From: Phoenix dactylifera
Taxonomy: Eukaryota > Streptophyta > Magnoliopsida > Arecales > Arecaceae
Length of the DNA stretch: 64,000 nucleotides
Assembly: GCF_009389715.1 (NCBI RefSeq)
Contig: NC_052407.1
Location: 5,645,154 to 5,709,153 of the forward strand
Direction of reading: 5' to 3'
The notes under the pieces are model-generated. The model did not search any database and was not told the DNA's origin. It saw nothing but the letters and a program-made list of their open reading frames with translations. Positions within the stretch are counted from its first letter, which is position 1. Each line of letters begins with the position of its first letter. Positions 34,517 to 46,926 of this stretch are shown piece after piece. The position numbers and the translations under genes were made by a program.

Positions 34517-34786
34517 TGCTTTACGTCAAATTAAAAAGAACAAACACACGCTTGTTATTGTGAGTAAAACAAAAATTATATGGGCCCGGCATAAGGAAAA
34601 AAAATATAGAGCGAGCTACCTATTTTACCATATTTTATCTAGTGCCAATTTTGAAGGAGAAACTTAAAAGTCATGGATTCTTTCTACTAACGGAGTCATC
34701 AGTCCCATGATTAAAAATAAATAATAATAAGAAAAAAGAAATCGTGTATGGTATCCTTTTTCTTCCTCATTTTCAAAATATGCTTT

Positions 34787-35285
34787 TTTTTATTGGTACA
34801 TACTATACGGCCAAGTAATACATGGCAAGCAAATTAATCATTAATCTGCCAATACACACATTTAGGTATATCAATACATAGTTTTTAAAATATGGTATTC
34901 ACCAGTACACAATACATGACCAAATGATGCACATTTAGCAAATTAGTCATTTAGTAATCTAATACACACCTCCAAACAAATTGATGCAATTTTTAGAATA
35001 TCATGTTCACTAGTACATACTACAAGATTGGTGATACATACTTATCTACTTTCTAATACATACTCTAAGCTTATTTGATACATACTCAGCACTGATCTAA
35101 TACATACCTCTAGATAAATCAATATACAGTTTTCAGAACATACTTTTTACCAGTATATATTACATGATCAGATGATACAGACCAAACAAATTTATCATCT
35201 AGAAAGCCAATACACATATATAGGTAAATCGATATATAGTTTTCAAAATATAATGTTTACCAGTACTGGCACATAGTTTTTTAGT
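34787..35285. repeat. Diverged tandem repeat, about 110-bp unit
   Basis: The landmark (C/T)CA(G/C)TA(C/T)A followed by ATACATGA(C/T)CA and, later, AATACACA..TAGGTAAAT..CAATA..AGTTTT..AAAATAT recurs at about 34794, 34904, 35012, 35152 and 35262. Spacings are about 110, 108, 140 and 110 bp. The copies are strongly diverged. Confidence 0.6.
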
Positions 35286-38200
35286 TTTATCTAACATAAG
35301 AATTTTTATATATATTATTCCTTAGATTTCATGAACTCTTAGGTGCAAAGATCCTAAGGGAGATGGATTTGAAAGAGGAGAAAGGGACTCGGAAGGAGAA
35401 GGAAGACCTCACAGATATGATAGAAAACTTGATAACTAAGATGATAGACATAGAGGCTTGATTAGAAAGAAAAAGAATGCATATGGTCTCTCTTTGTGGA
35501 CAATCTCTCTTGGCACGTGTAATTTTTTTATTTATTTTTTTAAAAGTTATGAAATTAACGAACTTCGTTAGTACAAGTTCTCTTTAAGATGGGCATTAGA
35601 AAAAAAAAACATAACAAAATAGAAATCTCGCCCCATATGATATTCTATAGTGCTCGCTCCATATGATTTTTGTTCTTGTGAATACATACTGTATACAATA
35701 AGATTGGAGCCTTTGAGGTTTATTTTTTAATGAAATTCTCTGGTTAAATCACTTAATACCATTTATATGTGCGGACGGGTCTTGCCGACAAACAATGCTG
35801 GATCTTCTTAAAGAAATTTTGGTGAAAAAATTAGGTGAATTATTGATAATATATTGAAATATAACTTTTGATCTCTGGTGTTTAAGAGAAGGGGCAGCTT
35901 GAGACCAACAAGAGAAAGGCTTTAAAAGTTAGAACTTAATTCAACTTAAAAGCTTGAAACTTCATAAATGTTGAATAAAATATATAAAAATAAAACAAAC
36001 ATGTCACACTAAGATTTATCATGGTTAATCCAAAATCCATATTATGTCCATCAGGAGAGGAAAGGATCTAATATAATAAACAAATTAATGACAATCTAGA
36101 GAAAATACAAGAAATATCAATTGAAGAACGGCTTTTCCTAGAAATCTAGCACCGAAGAAGCACATTACCCTTTAGCAAAAAAAAAGAGAAGCACATTACC
36201 AATGATTGCTGAGATGTACTCTAGACCTAGATAAAACTCCAAGAAAAATAATTTCCTTCTCTATCTCTCCTCCATCTCTCTCTTCTCTTTCTTTTTTTTA
36301 TTTTTCCTCCACCCATGCTCACACTTGAGTTGTAGAATTTTTTGCTGGTCCTCATAGTAGAAGTAGGAGTCACATTTCCAAGAGCCACACTTACAGTATA
36401 ATATATGATCACTCAAGTCCAAGAATCACTGGCTCTCCACAAGCCATGTTTTTATTGCACCCCTACAAGAATTTGCTCTTCTAAGAACTATGCCCGGGCC
36501 CATGCTTAAACTCAGTATCCTGCTACATCGAAGCCACTTGCTGCAAATACCAGACATTCAAAAGCAACCATAAAAAGGCCTTGATATAGAAATTGGAGAG
36601 CAATTCGACTTTAAAGCTTAAACCATTAAGTTTTGGACCCAATTATCTATATAAATCCTTTTTGCTTAGTTATTTATATGAATCCATCTACCTCTCATTA
36701 ATTGTTCCATGTGGGACTAAAAACCTTAAATGGGACTCTCAACACTTGGCATGCAAATATATTCAATTTGAGTGAGAGGTGAGGGGAAGTTTGTCGTGAT
36801 CTAATGCTGCCTAGCATTTCTTTAGACCTAGCATAAGAAAAACTATCTTAGCAGCGTGGAATAGCATATCACATCTAGAAAAGAAAAGGGAGTGCGATCA
36901 AGGAACTAAACTTCAATTATTGAAGAGCATGTCGACTTTACACCAAAGCAAGTTTTATTGGCCAATAATGCATGCCATTCAATTAAAGATGGGCATTAGT
37001 AGTAGAACAACATACTATGCGGAGTAGATCGATCGTGCCAATCCAAAATCTATAACAAACACAAAAAAAAAAAAGAAATACTGAAGGAAAAATAATTAGG
37101 AGAGAGAAAAAATATTTAATTATTGAAATTGAACCATACAGAAAGGCTCTCTCTCACTCGTCACCAGAAAGGATAACTCTCACTCTCTTCTTCTCTCTCT
37201 TTTCTCATGCCATATTAAAAGAGACACCAAAGATCCTTTTAAATAAAGATAACTACTCTATAAAGAATAATTAAGTAGAATAAAACTAGGAATAGAATTC
37301 TAAAGTTATTAAAATTAATAACCTAAAACTCCTAATAGGATTAAGACTTGGCAATGAATCTCAATATTAGTAGCCTTAAGATATGCAGAAGTTCTTCATT
37401 TATAAGCTAGACCATCCCCATCTTTAGACTTGCAACATTAATCATTGGGGAACTTTTACTAGCATCAGGTGCTAGGAAAACTTTGTCGATCTAAGCCATT
37501 CATAAAGCTAACACAGATATTTAGTGATCACGACAATCTTGTGAACTAAGCATAGCTTTATTTTGATTAGCTATCAGCTTAGATTCTTGTAGAATAATTC
37601 TTAAACCAGGATATTTTGGATGTAAATCTTAACCTCACAATGAACAAAGTCTAGTTTAACAATGACGTATATCTTAATCCGACACTTCTGCACCAAAATG
37701 CTGGTGCAAAATGCTTGAGGTGGCAACATCTCATGTTAATTAAAGAGATCTGGGTTGAACTCCATCCTCACTCTAGTAGTTGGCCAGGCTTCCACCTGTT
37801 CTGGTTCTTTAGAAAAAATTTCAAATAAACTATATTATTTATTTAACAAAAGGTGTCAAGAACCATCATTATTGGGACCGAAGACTTCAGAATTGCCATA
37901 CATCCATCAACGTGGCAAGCTAGCGTTCATGAAATGCATGCAAGGAAGCAAAGAGGATATTATGGTAGATCAATAGGGCATGAACTAAATTAAACCTAGC
38001 ATAGAACTTTGCCGTAACATAACTTATGACCATTAGGATGATAGCTTTGGAAATGAACAGGATATATGAGCTTCATTAAATCATTGAGAGAGGGACCGAC
38101 ACCGCCAAAGTGAAAGCCTCTGCTAAAAGAGAACCCACACACCCGAAAGGAAGAACACAAGCATCCACCTGCTCTAACTTCAGGACTTGGAATAGCTAAA

Positions 38201-38950
38201 GAGGTTTCACGAAAGTCAAGCAACCCATTCACACCAACTCTTTTCCCTGAGAAAGAACGGGCACCAAAACAAGAAAGAAAGCTCGGACTGGTGAGAAGGA
38301 TGCACCAACGGTAAGATGTGGTCTTCCCAGCTAAAATAGAACATAAAATTGTATACAATATTTGCTACCTACCTAGATTGAAAATATAATGAGTAGAAAT
38401 ATGAGTGTGCTGAAGAGCGGAACCTTTTTGCTTCATGATGAATTAAAGGAGGTAAAGGTGGTGTGTCACATTGGGATGCCGACACCACAACCCCCATCCA
38501 CCCTCTAAAGATATATAGTGAAACGAAATAAGAGAAGTGGGAAAGGATTTACTTCATTGTTATAAAAAAGAAATAACTACAGTAATGGACATTAGTTCAT
38601 TGTAGAAAGAGAGGATTTTTTTCCCAAAAAAATAGTAGTAAAGTTGACATTCGAACAAAACTCAAGTTAAACCCGTCCTGTCTCGATTACTTTAGAGCTA
38701 AAACAAAGCTACCTATTACCATGTAGTTTAAAGGGTTATTTAAAATTAAACAACTGGAAAACCAATGTTTCCTTAACCTTTATATTCCGAACTAATCTTT
38801 GCTGTTAGGCTCGGACATGTACATCTAAAAATCTAGAATTAAGATGCATCATTCTTTATTAAAACACATATTATATTTATATATATAGACAAATTATAAT
38901 CTATTCAACGTATTATTTATTATAATTTAAGAATAATTGGAGGATGTTAG
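35286..38950. other. Intergenic, nothing recognised
   Basis: AT-rich, with pyrimidine-rich tracts (CTCTCT near 36260 and 37150). An open frame at 37996-38358 (minus) has no recognisable domain. Confidence 0.35.
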
Positions 38951-38999
38951 GTTAAATCATGAGCTACTATATATGGACCGCTTAAATTCTCTACTCAGG

Positions 39000-39300
39000 C
39001 GGAACTGGTAATTTTAAGCGGGGAACTCGAAAGTTGTCGCGCGATCGGTCTTTCCGCGTGCCAGCCGCACGTGTCGGAAAGCGCGGACAACGCGGCGAAT
39101 AAAATCGCAACGCGGCACGTTCCCACGGGCCCCACATTTCCGATCCCCCGCAACCTTTCCCGTTTGGACCTCCATGCCCCTCCACCGCGTACGGTTCAGT
39201 ACACCAATCGAGGGCATTACCGTAATTCTACATTCCGGTAAGGGGCTCAAAACGGGCGGCTTTCCCCCGGCCTTCCCATCCGTCAACCCAAAGCTAATAA
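39000..39300 (+). promoter_or_regulatory. GC-rich upstream region of the GATL gene
   Basis: A compositionally distinct CpG-rich block 300-600 bp before the GATL start. It contains CACGTGTC at about 39068, an ABRE-type G-box, and several CGCG motifs. This fits a proximal promoter. A TATA-like CATATATATGC at about 39508-39518, some 75 bp before the ATG, could set the transcription start. Confidence 0.4.
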
Positions 39301-39589
39301 AAATTTATTTTATTCTCACGGTAATATCCGAAGTAAAAAAAAAGAAATAATAAACCATGCCGTTGGGTTAATGCTTTCCCATCACCGTCCCCATCCAACC
39401 GTCCATTCCCATCAATCCCGCATTACTCGTCGCCAATCTTCACGCACCTCCCACCAAAATATTTCCAAAGTTTGTCGTCCTCCTCCTCTGTTTCCATATC
39501 TGTGTGCATATATATGCAGTCACGCTTACTCTCTTCTCCCCATTTCCCACGTCGTAGCCGAGGCTCGCGCGATCTCTTTCGCCACACCG

Positions 39590-40630
39590 ATGCATCGATC
39601 GGTACACCCCCTCGTCGCCGTTCTCCTAGTCTTATCGTACTCCGCCGCCGCGGAGGCCGGCAGAGATGAGGCGCCGAGATTCCGGGAGGCCCCCCAGTTC
39701 TACAACTCGCCGGGCTGCCCCCCGCCGCTTCCGCCCTCCTCCGCCGCTGTCTGCTCGCCGTCGGCGATGGTCCACGTCGCTATGACACTCGACGTCGCGT
39801 ACCTCCGAGGGTCCCTGGCCGCCATCCTCTCCGTCCTCCAGCACACCTCCTGCCCCCAATCCGTCCAGTTCCACCTGGTCGCCTCCTCGTCCATCGCCTA
39901 CCTCAACGCCACCATCGCCACCTCCTTCCCCTCCCTCTCCTTCCGGATCTACCCCTTCGACGACTCCCATGTCTCGGGTCTCATATCGACGTCGATCCGC
40001 GAAGCCTTGGACCGTCCGCTCAACTACGCGCGGTCGTACCTCTCGCGTTTGCTCCCCGACTGCGCCCGCCGCGTTGTGTACCTCGACTCCGACCTCATCC
40101 TTGTCGACGACATCGTCGCTCTTGCCTCCACCCCGATCCCCGACGGCATCGCCCTCGCGGCGCCCGAGTACTGCAACGCGAATTTTACCTCGTATTTTAC
40201 CCCGACTTTCTGGTCCAACCCGGCGCTCTCCATGGCGTTTGAAGGCCGAAAGGCTTGCTATTTTAACACCGGCGTGATGGTGATGGATTTGGGGCGGTGG
40301 AGGGAAGGAAGATACACGGAGAGGATAGAGGAGTGGATGGAGCTCCAGAAGCGGATGCGGATCTACCAGCTGGGGTCCCTGCCGCCGTTCCTCTTGGTGT
40401 TTGCGGGTCGGATCGCGGCGGTGGAGCACCGGTGGAACCAGCACGGGCTCGGGGGGGACAACTTCCGGGGATTGTGCCGGGATCTCCACCCGGGTCGGGT
40501 TAGCCTCCTCCATTGGAGCGGCAAAGGGAAGCCTTGGGCTCGGCTGGACGCCGGGCGGCCCTGCCCGCTTGATGCTCTCTGGGCTCCCTATGACCTCCTC
40601 CGCACCCCCTTCTCCATCGAGGACTGCTGA
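39590..40630 (+). CDS. GATL-type galacturonosyltransferase-like GT8 protein
   Basis: Single exon, 346 residues, the usual size of GATL proteins, which lack the long N-terminal region of true GAUT enzymes. Residues 1-23 form a hydrophobic signal peptide or anchor. VHVAMTLD (61-68) starts the GT8 fold, [11 protein letters not shown] (164-174) holds the metal-binding DxD as DSD (166-168), [12 protein letters not shown] (223-234) is conserved, and HWSGKGKPW (308-316) is the typical GT8 end motif. GATL proteins act in the Golgi in pectin or xylan-related cell-wall synthesis. The in-frame Met at 39371 lies further upstream, but the start at 39590 gives the typical N-terminus and lies after a TATA-like site. 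High GC, as usual for monocot single-exon genes. Confidence 0.93.
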   Translation: MHRSVHPLVAVLLVLSYSAAAEAGRDEAPRFREAPQFYNSPGCPPPLPPSSAAVCSPSAMVHVAMTLDVAYLRGSLAAILSVLQHTSCPQSVQFHLVASSSIAYLNATIATSFPSLSFRIYPFDDSHVSGLISTSIREALDRPLNYARSYLSRLLPDCARRVVYLDSDLILVDDIVALASTPIPDGIALAAPEYCNANFTSYFTPTFWSNPALSMAFEGRKACYFNTGVMVMDLGRWREGRYTERIEEWMELQKRMRIYQLGSLPPFLLVFAGRIAAVEHRWNQHGLGGDNFRGLCRDLHPGRVSLLHWSGKGKPWARLDAGRPCPLDALWAPYDLLRTPFSIEDC

Positions 40631-40799
40631 AGCTGCTCCTCCACAACGACCCGGATCCGCTCCACTAGATCCAGATCCGATATTTTCTTTTTAACCTTTT
40701 TAGCTTTTTACTTTTTCTATTGTTGCTATGTGAGGTGTAAAAAGTGATGGCCGGGAGCAAAGGTCGCATCTCGTTTGGATGTTAGTTGGTATTCCAAGA

Positions 40800-40887
<88 letters not shown>

Positions 40888-41366
40888 AAAGGTAGGGGTG
40901 GTGTAGATATGGGTGGAAGGAATTACTGCATTTGGAATTTGTCTTTTTTCTTTGTTTTGACATTTTGGAGGGATAGCTTCTTGTGTTACGCTAACAATGC
41001 CATGCAGAAATTGTATACTTAAGCGGGTATAAAGGGAGAAGACTAGTATTATGAAAATAAAAAGATGGTGCTTTGCTTGCTGGAGATTCTGGTTGGGTTG
41101 TCTTTGATCTTAGAATAATGAGGACTGATGTATGAATGGAAGATAAGTAGCTGCTGCTGTTGCCTCTTATTTGATAATATAAGAGGCTTGTGAATCAGGC
41201 CATGAAAAAATGGTTATAATAATATTACCATAAATTCTATTTGAACATTTTGAAATTTAAGTAGTATGGCATCATTAGTAATCAATGTTTGCCTTTAATC
41301 ATGATTTTCAAGCCGTTTGATATTTTTTCTTTTCTTCGGATTCATACTGCTCAAAATATATTCAAC
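40631..41366. other. GATL 3' region with (AT)n microsatellite
   Basis: The 3' UTR of the GATL gene lies at the start. A long (AT)n run spans 40803-40879. No further gene was seen. Confidence 0.5.
40803..40879. repeat. (AT)n microsatellite
   Basis: About 35 TA units with a GTGT interruption near 40851. Confidence 0.95.
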
Positions 41367-41759
41367 CACTATAGAAAAATGGAGAAATGCTGACGCTAGA
41401 TAAAAGCATCGGTAATTTGTTTCCGACGCCAAAATTTGCCGACACTTCTAAATAGCATTGGTAAGAATTAAACTAAGACGATGCTAATTAGTGTCGTTGA
41501 AAGAAAATAGTAAGACGACACTTATAAATGTTGTCGGAAGCCAAGGACTGCTAAGATTTAGGCCAGACGATGCTTAAAGGCATCGTTGGAATCCTACGCA
41601 CTAACCCCCTTTTAACTTCGTCTAAACACTAACCTAAGACGATGCTTATAAGCATTATCGGAAGCCTAGGAAGAGACCTAAGGCGACAGTTATAAGCATC
41701 GTTAGAGGCCAAATCCCACACCTACAAAACCCCAATCCCTGACCTAAGCCCTAACATCC

Positions 41760-42150
41760 TGATCATTTTAGCCCCCTTTTTCTCTCCGGCACTGACCGAC
41801 CGACTCAATCCCCCGAGCGAGCTCCGCCAACCCCTTCGGACCCACCGCCTTTCTTGATCAAGGATCAGGAGGACTGCTGTGCTGTGGTTGCATGCAAGTC
41901 TGTCAAGATCATCACCGTCATCTCACCGTAGTTTCTCCACGACCAGCTCCCTATCTTAGAGGCGATGATCGTGACAGAGTCGAACAAGCCATAGGAATGT
42001 AGAGTTTCATGGTCCGCAACCTTGAAATCCTTTCCGAGCTACGGAAGCAATGGGAGCTCCTTCTTACGACTACGCGAGAGCTCGACATCAAAATCACAGA
42101 GTGCAATAAGCTTGTTCGTCGGATGAATGAGATCAAGAGCAACATCCGGT
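41760..42150 (+). pseudogene. Exon-like block inside the CACTA element (possible captured gene fragment)
   Basis: A GC-rich stretch holds an open frame from 42009 whose first 49 residues are Leu/Arg/Glu-rich and look like a coiled coil (for example SELRKQWELLLTTTRELD). It runs into a TC microsatellite at 42161, next to a GT that could be a splice donor. I do not recognise the parent gene. Confidence 0.35.
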
Positions 42151-42160
42151 CTGTAGGTGC

Positions 42161-42186
42161 TCTCTCTCTCTCTCTCTCTCTCTCTC
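42161..42186. repeat. (TC)n microsatellite
   Basis: Thirteen TC units inside the CACTA element. Confidence 0.95.
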
Positions 42187-43051
42187 AGGCATCGATTGCC
42201 AGATCAAAATCGTGGCTGACGCCGATGGATCCCTTCGTTGGGTGCGCCTGGACTTGCAGCATAAGCACCAGATCTACGTTCTGGTTGGTGAGGCACCTTT
42301 CTCTTTGCCAGCGATCTGACGAGTTCTTGTTTGATTCTTGTTCGATTTTGGATTCGAGTTCTTGTTTGATTTCTTGCCTAGAGCTTTATTTTCTTCTTTT
42401 ATTATTTGGTTTTAGTGTTCTATTTTAGGGTTCGAGTTCTATTTTCTTCTTGGATGTTTAGACTTGCCTGCTATCAACGGAAGCACCTAAAGACAACATT
42501 TCTTATTAGCTTTTTGGAATGCTTAGATCCAATATTCTGTATCCAATTTATGTCAAGTGTTTTCTGGTTGGATAAAAAAAGTACATCAGAGGCAGCCAAA
42601 AAACATTATTTCCCCCTAATTTTTTAGGGTAACTTTTATTACTATTTCGTCCGTGATGATTAGTATTTTAGGCAATGTTAGATAGGACTCCGAAGGAGAT
42701 AATTTTTGGTTTATTATCATATACAATTCAAAATTTTGAGATTACGTTCAATATTTATTTAAACGTAGATGTACTTAAATATAAAATTGCACGTATTTAG
42801 CATATACATGTATATCGAGTTTTCAAATCATTTTAAATATTTTTTTTAAAAAATAATTATAACGACGTTTATAAACGTCAGCAGTTAGCGATGCTTTTCA
42901 AACCGTTAGCAAATATTTTTTTTTTTGACGCTCATATTGCCAATGCTTTTGTGACGCTATATAAAATATCGGTAATAAAACTAACGACGCTTTTAATTAT
43001 GGGTATATACAATAAAAAGCATCGATAATGCCTGATTTTTTTGTAGTCAAC

Positions 43052-44509
43052 GTCTACTCTGTAATTCCGTGCTCCAAGTCTTGGTGATGTCCTCCAAATA
43101 TTTGGCATGTATAAATAAATTTAATAGCAGGTGCTTCTATATATATAATTCTTATAATAGCAAAGTTTTCCATAGAACTTATGGACCACATTGTCAATAG
43201 ACCAACCTAGAAATAGTTTCCCTATTTTTAAGAAAAGCTTTCCAAATAAAATTTCTTAGGAATGCATCATGGTGTTAAGGCATGGGACATGCGCTCGTCA
43301 GTGACTATGCTTTGCATCTCACCCCGCATGGGCCACACCTTATGACTTTGAACATGCTATATGTAAGTTTAGAACTTATAACCATGTGCAATATGTATAT
43401 ATATGACTTTGATCATTTAGCTTGCAAGTAACTGCATTATTTTTCTATCACGGAGAAGTTGAGAAGAATGGCTTTTTCAATGAACTTTCAACTAATTCTC
43501 TTGGAGCTACGCAGTGGCATGGCGACTTGGAGCCTTTGCGTATTACTAAAGTGTACTTGAAATCCCCTCAAGAATTGCATCGTTTTGACTTCTCTACATG
43601 TACTCATTTTAACGTTATGTTATAATATATAACAATTTGCATCCTTGTGCACCTCATGATATGGGATGCATTTTTATTCGCCAATGCCTAAGTTGACATA
43701 TATCATCAATGCATGCCACATGGGCCATGAATGAATTGGGAGTCAAGAATCCCGTATGGATCATGCCTCCATAAATGTGGAGGCACACCATTCACAATAA
43801 TAATCATCGGATCTTGCCCCATGAAGGTTTCTTGTTTAGATTTGCTTCCTACGAAAGCAGATGCCTGCAAGGTGTGCTTCAATGTAACCTAGATGCATGG
43901 CCATGCAAGAATTTTATATACTTGCCGTTATTTCCAAGCTTCTATATTATTTGTGGTGCAACTAGAGTGTCGGTGATGAATTGACCAGGGAGAATGGTCA
44001 TTTGGATAGGCCTCAGTTGGCGAAGTAGAATCAACTAAGTACGTAGACATATCGGACGTGGGTCCTTTAATTTCTGATGAGTCATCTAGGAAGCCACATG
44101 AGCCCACCGGGTTTGGTGCATGATGTTGGACTTTCTCGCAAAAGAACATAGCCATCGTCGTTCTCAAAGTCTTGGGGTGGGTCCATTGGGGATTGAGGCT
44201 TGCATGCACCCGTTTTTGTTTTGGTATAATAGGCTTTGCTTGCACTCGGAGTTTCGTAGGGATTTTGACTGGGTGCTCTCATAACTTCCTGCTGCCAACT
44301 TTGATGAACGTGAGGTCATTTTCCACCGGCCTTTTGGGAGTGGGAGGGCTGTCATTTGCTGCAGAAGGAAAGGCTTGAGAGTTTCCGAGAAAAGCTCGCC
44401 GAGCTCTTGCTTTGAGTCCAAGATTGCCTAACCATCATGCATACATCGTAAATTTCTATGTGGTCATGGGGTCATGTATGTTACCACTTACCACCCATAC
44501 ACCCCCTTG

Positions 44510-44517
<8 letters not shown>
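43052..44517. other. Intergenic, nothing recognised
   Basis: No gene or clear repeat was identified. Several overlapping open frames near 43930-44420 have no recognisable domain. Confidence 0.35.
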
Positions 44518-44541
<24 letters not shown>

Positions 44542-44870
44542 TGGTGTCGAGTGAAAAAATTAAATTTGTAAAAAATTCATACCAATTCACAGAATAATTC
44601 GAATTTAGATGTAAAAGATTTTGGAATGGTGTTAACCATGCAGATAATATATCAAAATCCATTACTTCTTGATCAAAAGAAATTCCTATAGATCCAACCA
44701 ACAGAATAAATAGTACCAATACTAGTGGAGGAAAGAGCATAGTATTGTCTGATTTATGAGAATGCATAGAAGTATATTTATTTCCAAAGTAAGTACTAAA
44801 ATATCGTATCTTATTATTATCAAAAATTTTATATGTATCTCAAGTAGATGTTTTATGAGGACCGAAATGC
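44542..44870 (-). pseudogene. ndhF: Plastid ndhF fragment inserted in the nucleus (NUPT)
   Basis: On the minus strand the frame reads HSHKSDNTMLFPPLVLVLF, then FDQEVMDFDILSAWLTPFQN and NSNYSVNWYEFFTN. This is the late part of chloroplast NADH dehydrogenase subunit 5 (ndhF), including the DNTMLFP block. Sequence upstream on the same strand to about 44870 continues the weakly conserved region before it. The fragment stops at an (AT)n microsatellite (44518-44541). Only about a tenth of the gene is present and it is not expected to function. Transfer from the chloroplast genome, directly or via mitochondrial DNA, is the simplest explanation. Confidence 0.85.
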
Positions 44871-46769
44871 CAAATTTGCTCCTGATAGTTCAGAAAAACA
44901 GTGCAAGTAGGGCACGACCAGTGTTGCTAATTCACATGTACGCATGCGATCATCTGAACTATGGCCTAGTATCAAGCTTCCTTTCTAAACCTTCAACATT
45001 ACAAAAAATCAAATGGCATGTCATGACCCTTTCTTCGAAAGGAAAGAGGGCAAGTATTGAAATGGAGATTTTCTGCTAGCAACTTTTTGTGAATGCACAG
45101 AAAGAGATCTTTTAATTTGCTAATTAATTTAGCAATATTTTCAACTACTTCCCGGTGTTGTTCTTTCAACCATCTAAGAAGATCTAAATTTCAAACCAAG
45201 AACCCCATTCCAAATTGAGATGCAATCTTATGCTTGAGTTTGCCCACTAATATATATAGGTATAGATAGGCCAACCCATGTAACTATGCAAAATTGATAG
45301 CATCTTGCCTGCAAAGATTCATTAGCATTGTTTGTTTTAATGTTGAACCATGGTGGTTACCATTAAAGGTATTTCAATTATACGTGCAATGCTTCGTATT
45401 ATTGTTTTACCATCCTATCACATTAATTTCTCCCACTTCATTCTATTTTCAATAAGATAGACAATTCCACTCATGTTTTTGTCCAGTATGAACTCTTGTA
45501 TACTGTCACTCTTTAATTCCATCATTTCTACTCTACTCTAGTTTTGATCTTATTGTCAGTATTCACATCATGCGGTCACTACTAAGAGAACTCAATGCAA
45601 AGTACATGCATTTTAAAGATTGGCATTCTATATCTAATATTTTAATCTAAGTATGGAGGTCAGAATAAATAAATAGAAAAAAAAAAATTTGTTTTAGCCA
45701 AATAAGAGGCGAATGTAGCCAAATGGATCAAAGTCATTATATCTAATAAGGTTTTTAAGAGAGAAGAACTTTTGCCCAATTCAACTACCTACTTATTTCT
45801 TTACTCATTTTTTCTTGATAATTAGTTGGATGGACTGGGATTCCCATGATCCCAAAGCATATTAGTTGACAAAGATCATCTTGCCTCTAAAAGGCATTAA
45901 ATCGGTTCCACCTCTGTTTCCAAACCATGCGTTGCTCTCTCCTTTTAATGCTGTCTCCACCCACAAAGCCTCCACAATGTCATTCTAATCAGCTTTCTCC
46001 TTATGAAAGTTCTAATCGTTGTCTATATTTTGGTGTGCCATTAAACTAGTAGTTAGGATACCACTGCTGGTGCTTGTATAAATATATATGAGATTTGGAA
46101 AATAATAAGCATAGCTTATTGGCCTTGCACAGTTTTATCCAAGACTATGCCAACTTGCCGCATGCTGCCTTAATCACAGCTATAGGTTTAATTGTACAAG
46201 CTAGGGGACAGAAGCACCTGTCAATCATGGTTTTCATCACATAATTCAAATGCTTTCATGTCATAAATCACATGATCATGTTAGGGTGGGTGTTTTAGCC
46301 AACATACTAATAAGATCCAATATGATAAGTGATTATGAGATAACTGCCAGTACAAGTATGATAAGTTATGAAAACAATCATATGGGGGAGGACATGTGGC
46401 CATGAACATATTCCATCACCTGTCTCCCATAAATTCATATTGATGAAGTTTATGTTTTTTTTTTTTTTTTTTGGTACAATGGCGGCTCACCTGACGAGTG
46501 TGAAAACAACCATAAAAATTATGTTCAAGATTAAACTATTTTGCGTCAATGGGATGTGCCATCTTTATGCACATCATTTTTGTCATGATGTTGCTATAGT
46601 TCCACAAGGTTACTCCTTGAATCAGATAATCAATTAACTAAGCCTGACAACACGAATCAATTGTTATCAGTAAATTGCCATGCCAGAATATCCAGTTCTA
46701 GTAATAAAGAAATTAACTTTTATTGAATTAACCGTACAACATACAATCTATTTTGCTTACAATGAGGGC
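44871..46769. other. Intergenic, nothing recognised
   Basis: AT-rich. No gene, RNA gene or convincing repeat was seen. Confidence 0.35.
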
Positions 46770-46772
46770 TTT

Positions 46773-46820
<48 letters not shown>

Positions 46821-46853
46821 ATGCTTCCGACCCAAGTTTGCGAGTTGGGGGTC

Positions 46854-46886
<33 letters not shown>

Positions 46887-46926
46887 TTGTGTGATGCTTT
46901 CGACCCAAGTTTGCGAGTTGGGGGTC
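46770..46926. repeat. 73-bp duplication of (TA)n(TG)n plus LTR end
   Basis: The block (TA)n(TG)n followed by CGACCCAAGTTTGCGAGTTG occurs twice in tandem (landmarks 46828 and 46901). The second half of each copy is the terminus of the adjoining LTR. Confidence 0.85.

Larger units (their letters stand above)
41367..43048. mobile_element. CACTA (En/Spm) transposon, non-autonomous
   Basis: The left end CACTATAGAAAAATGG and the reverse complement of the right end (GACTACAAAAAAATCAGGC, first base mutated) match the CACTA-type terminus. A 3-bp AAC flanks both ends (41364-41366 and 43049-43051), as expected for this superfamily. Subterminal regions hold many short repeats such as GACGATGCTTATAAGCAT and AAGCATCG in both orientations. 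The interior is 1.7 kb, with no transposase but a GC-rich, exon-like block at about 41760-42150. Confidence 0.8.

Noticed and set aside
37996-38358. 120-residue minus-strand open frame
   Set aside because: Ser/Phe/Gly-rich without any family I recognise; no promoter or codon evidence. It is left unannotated.
39632-40513. 293-residue minus-strand open frame
   Set aside because: It is antisense to the GATL coding exon, Arg/Glu/Gly-rich and without a domain. It arises from the high GC of the real gene.
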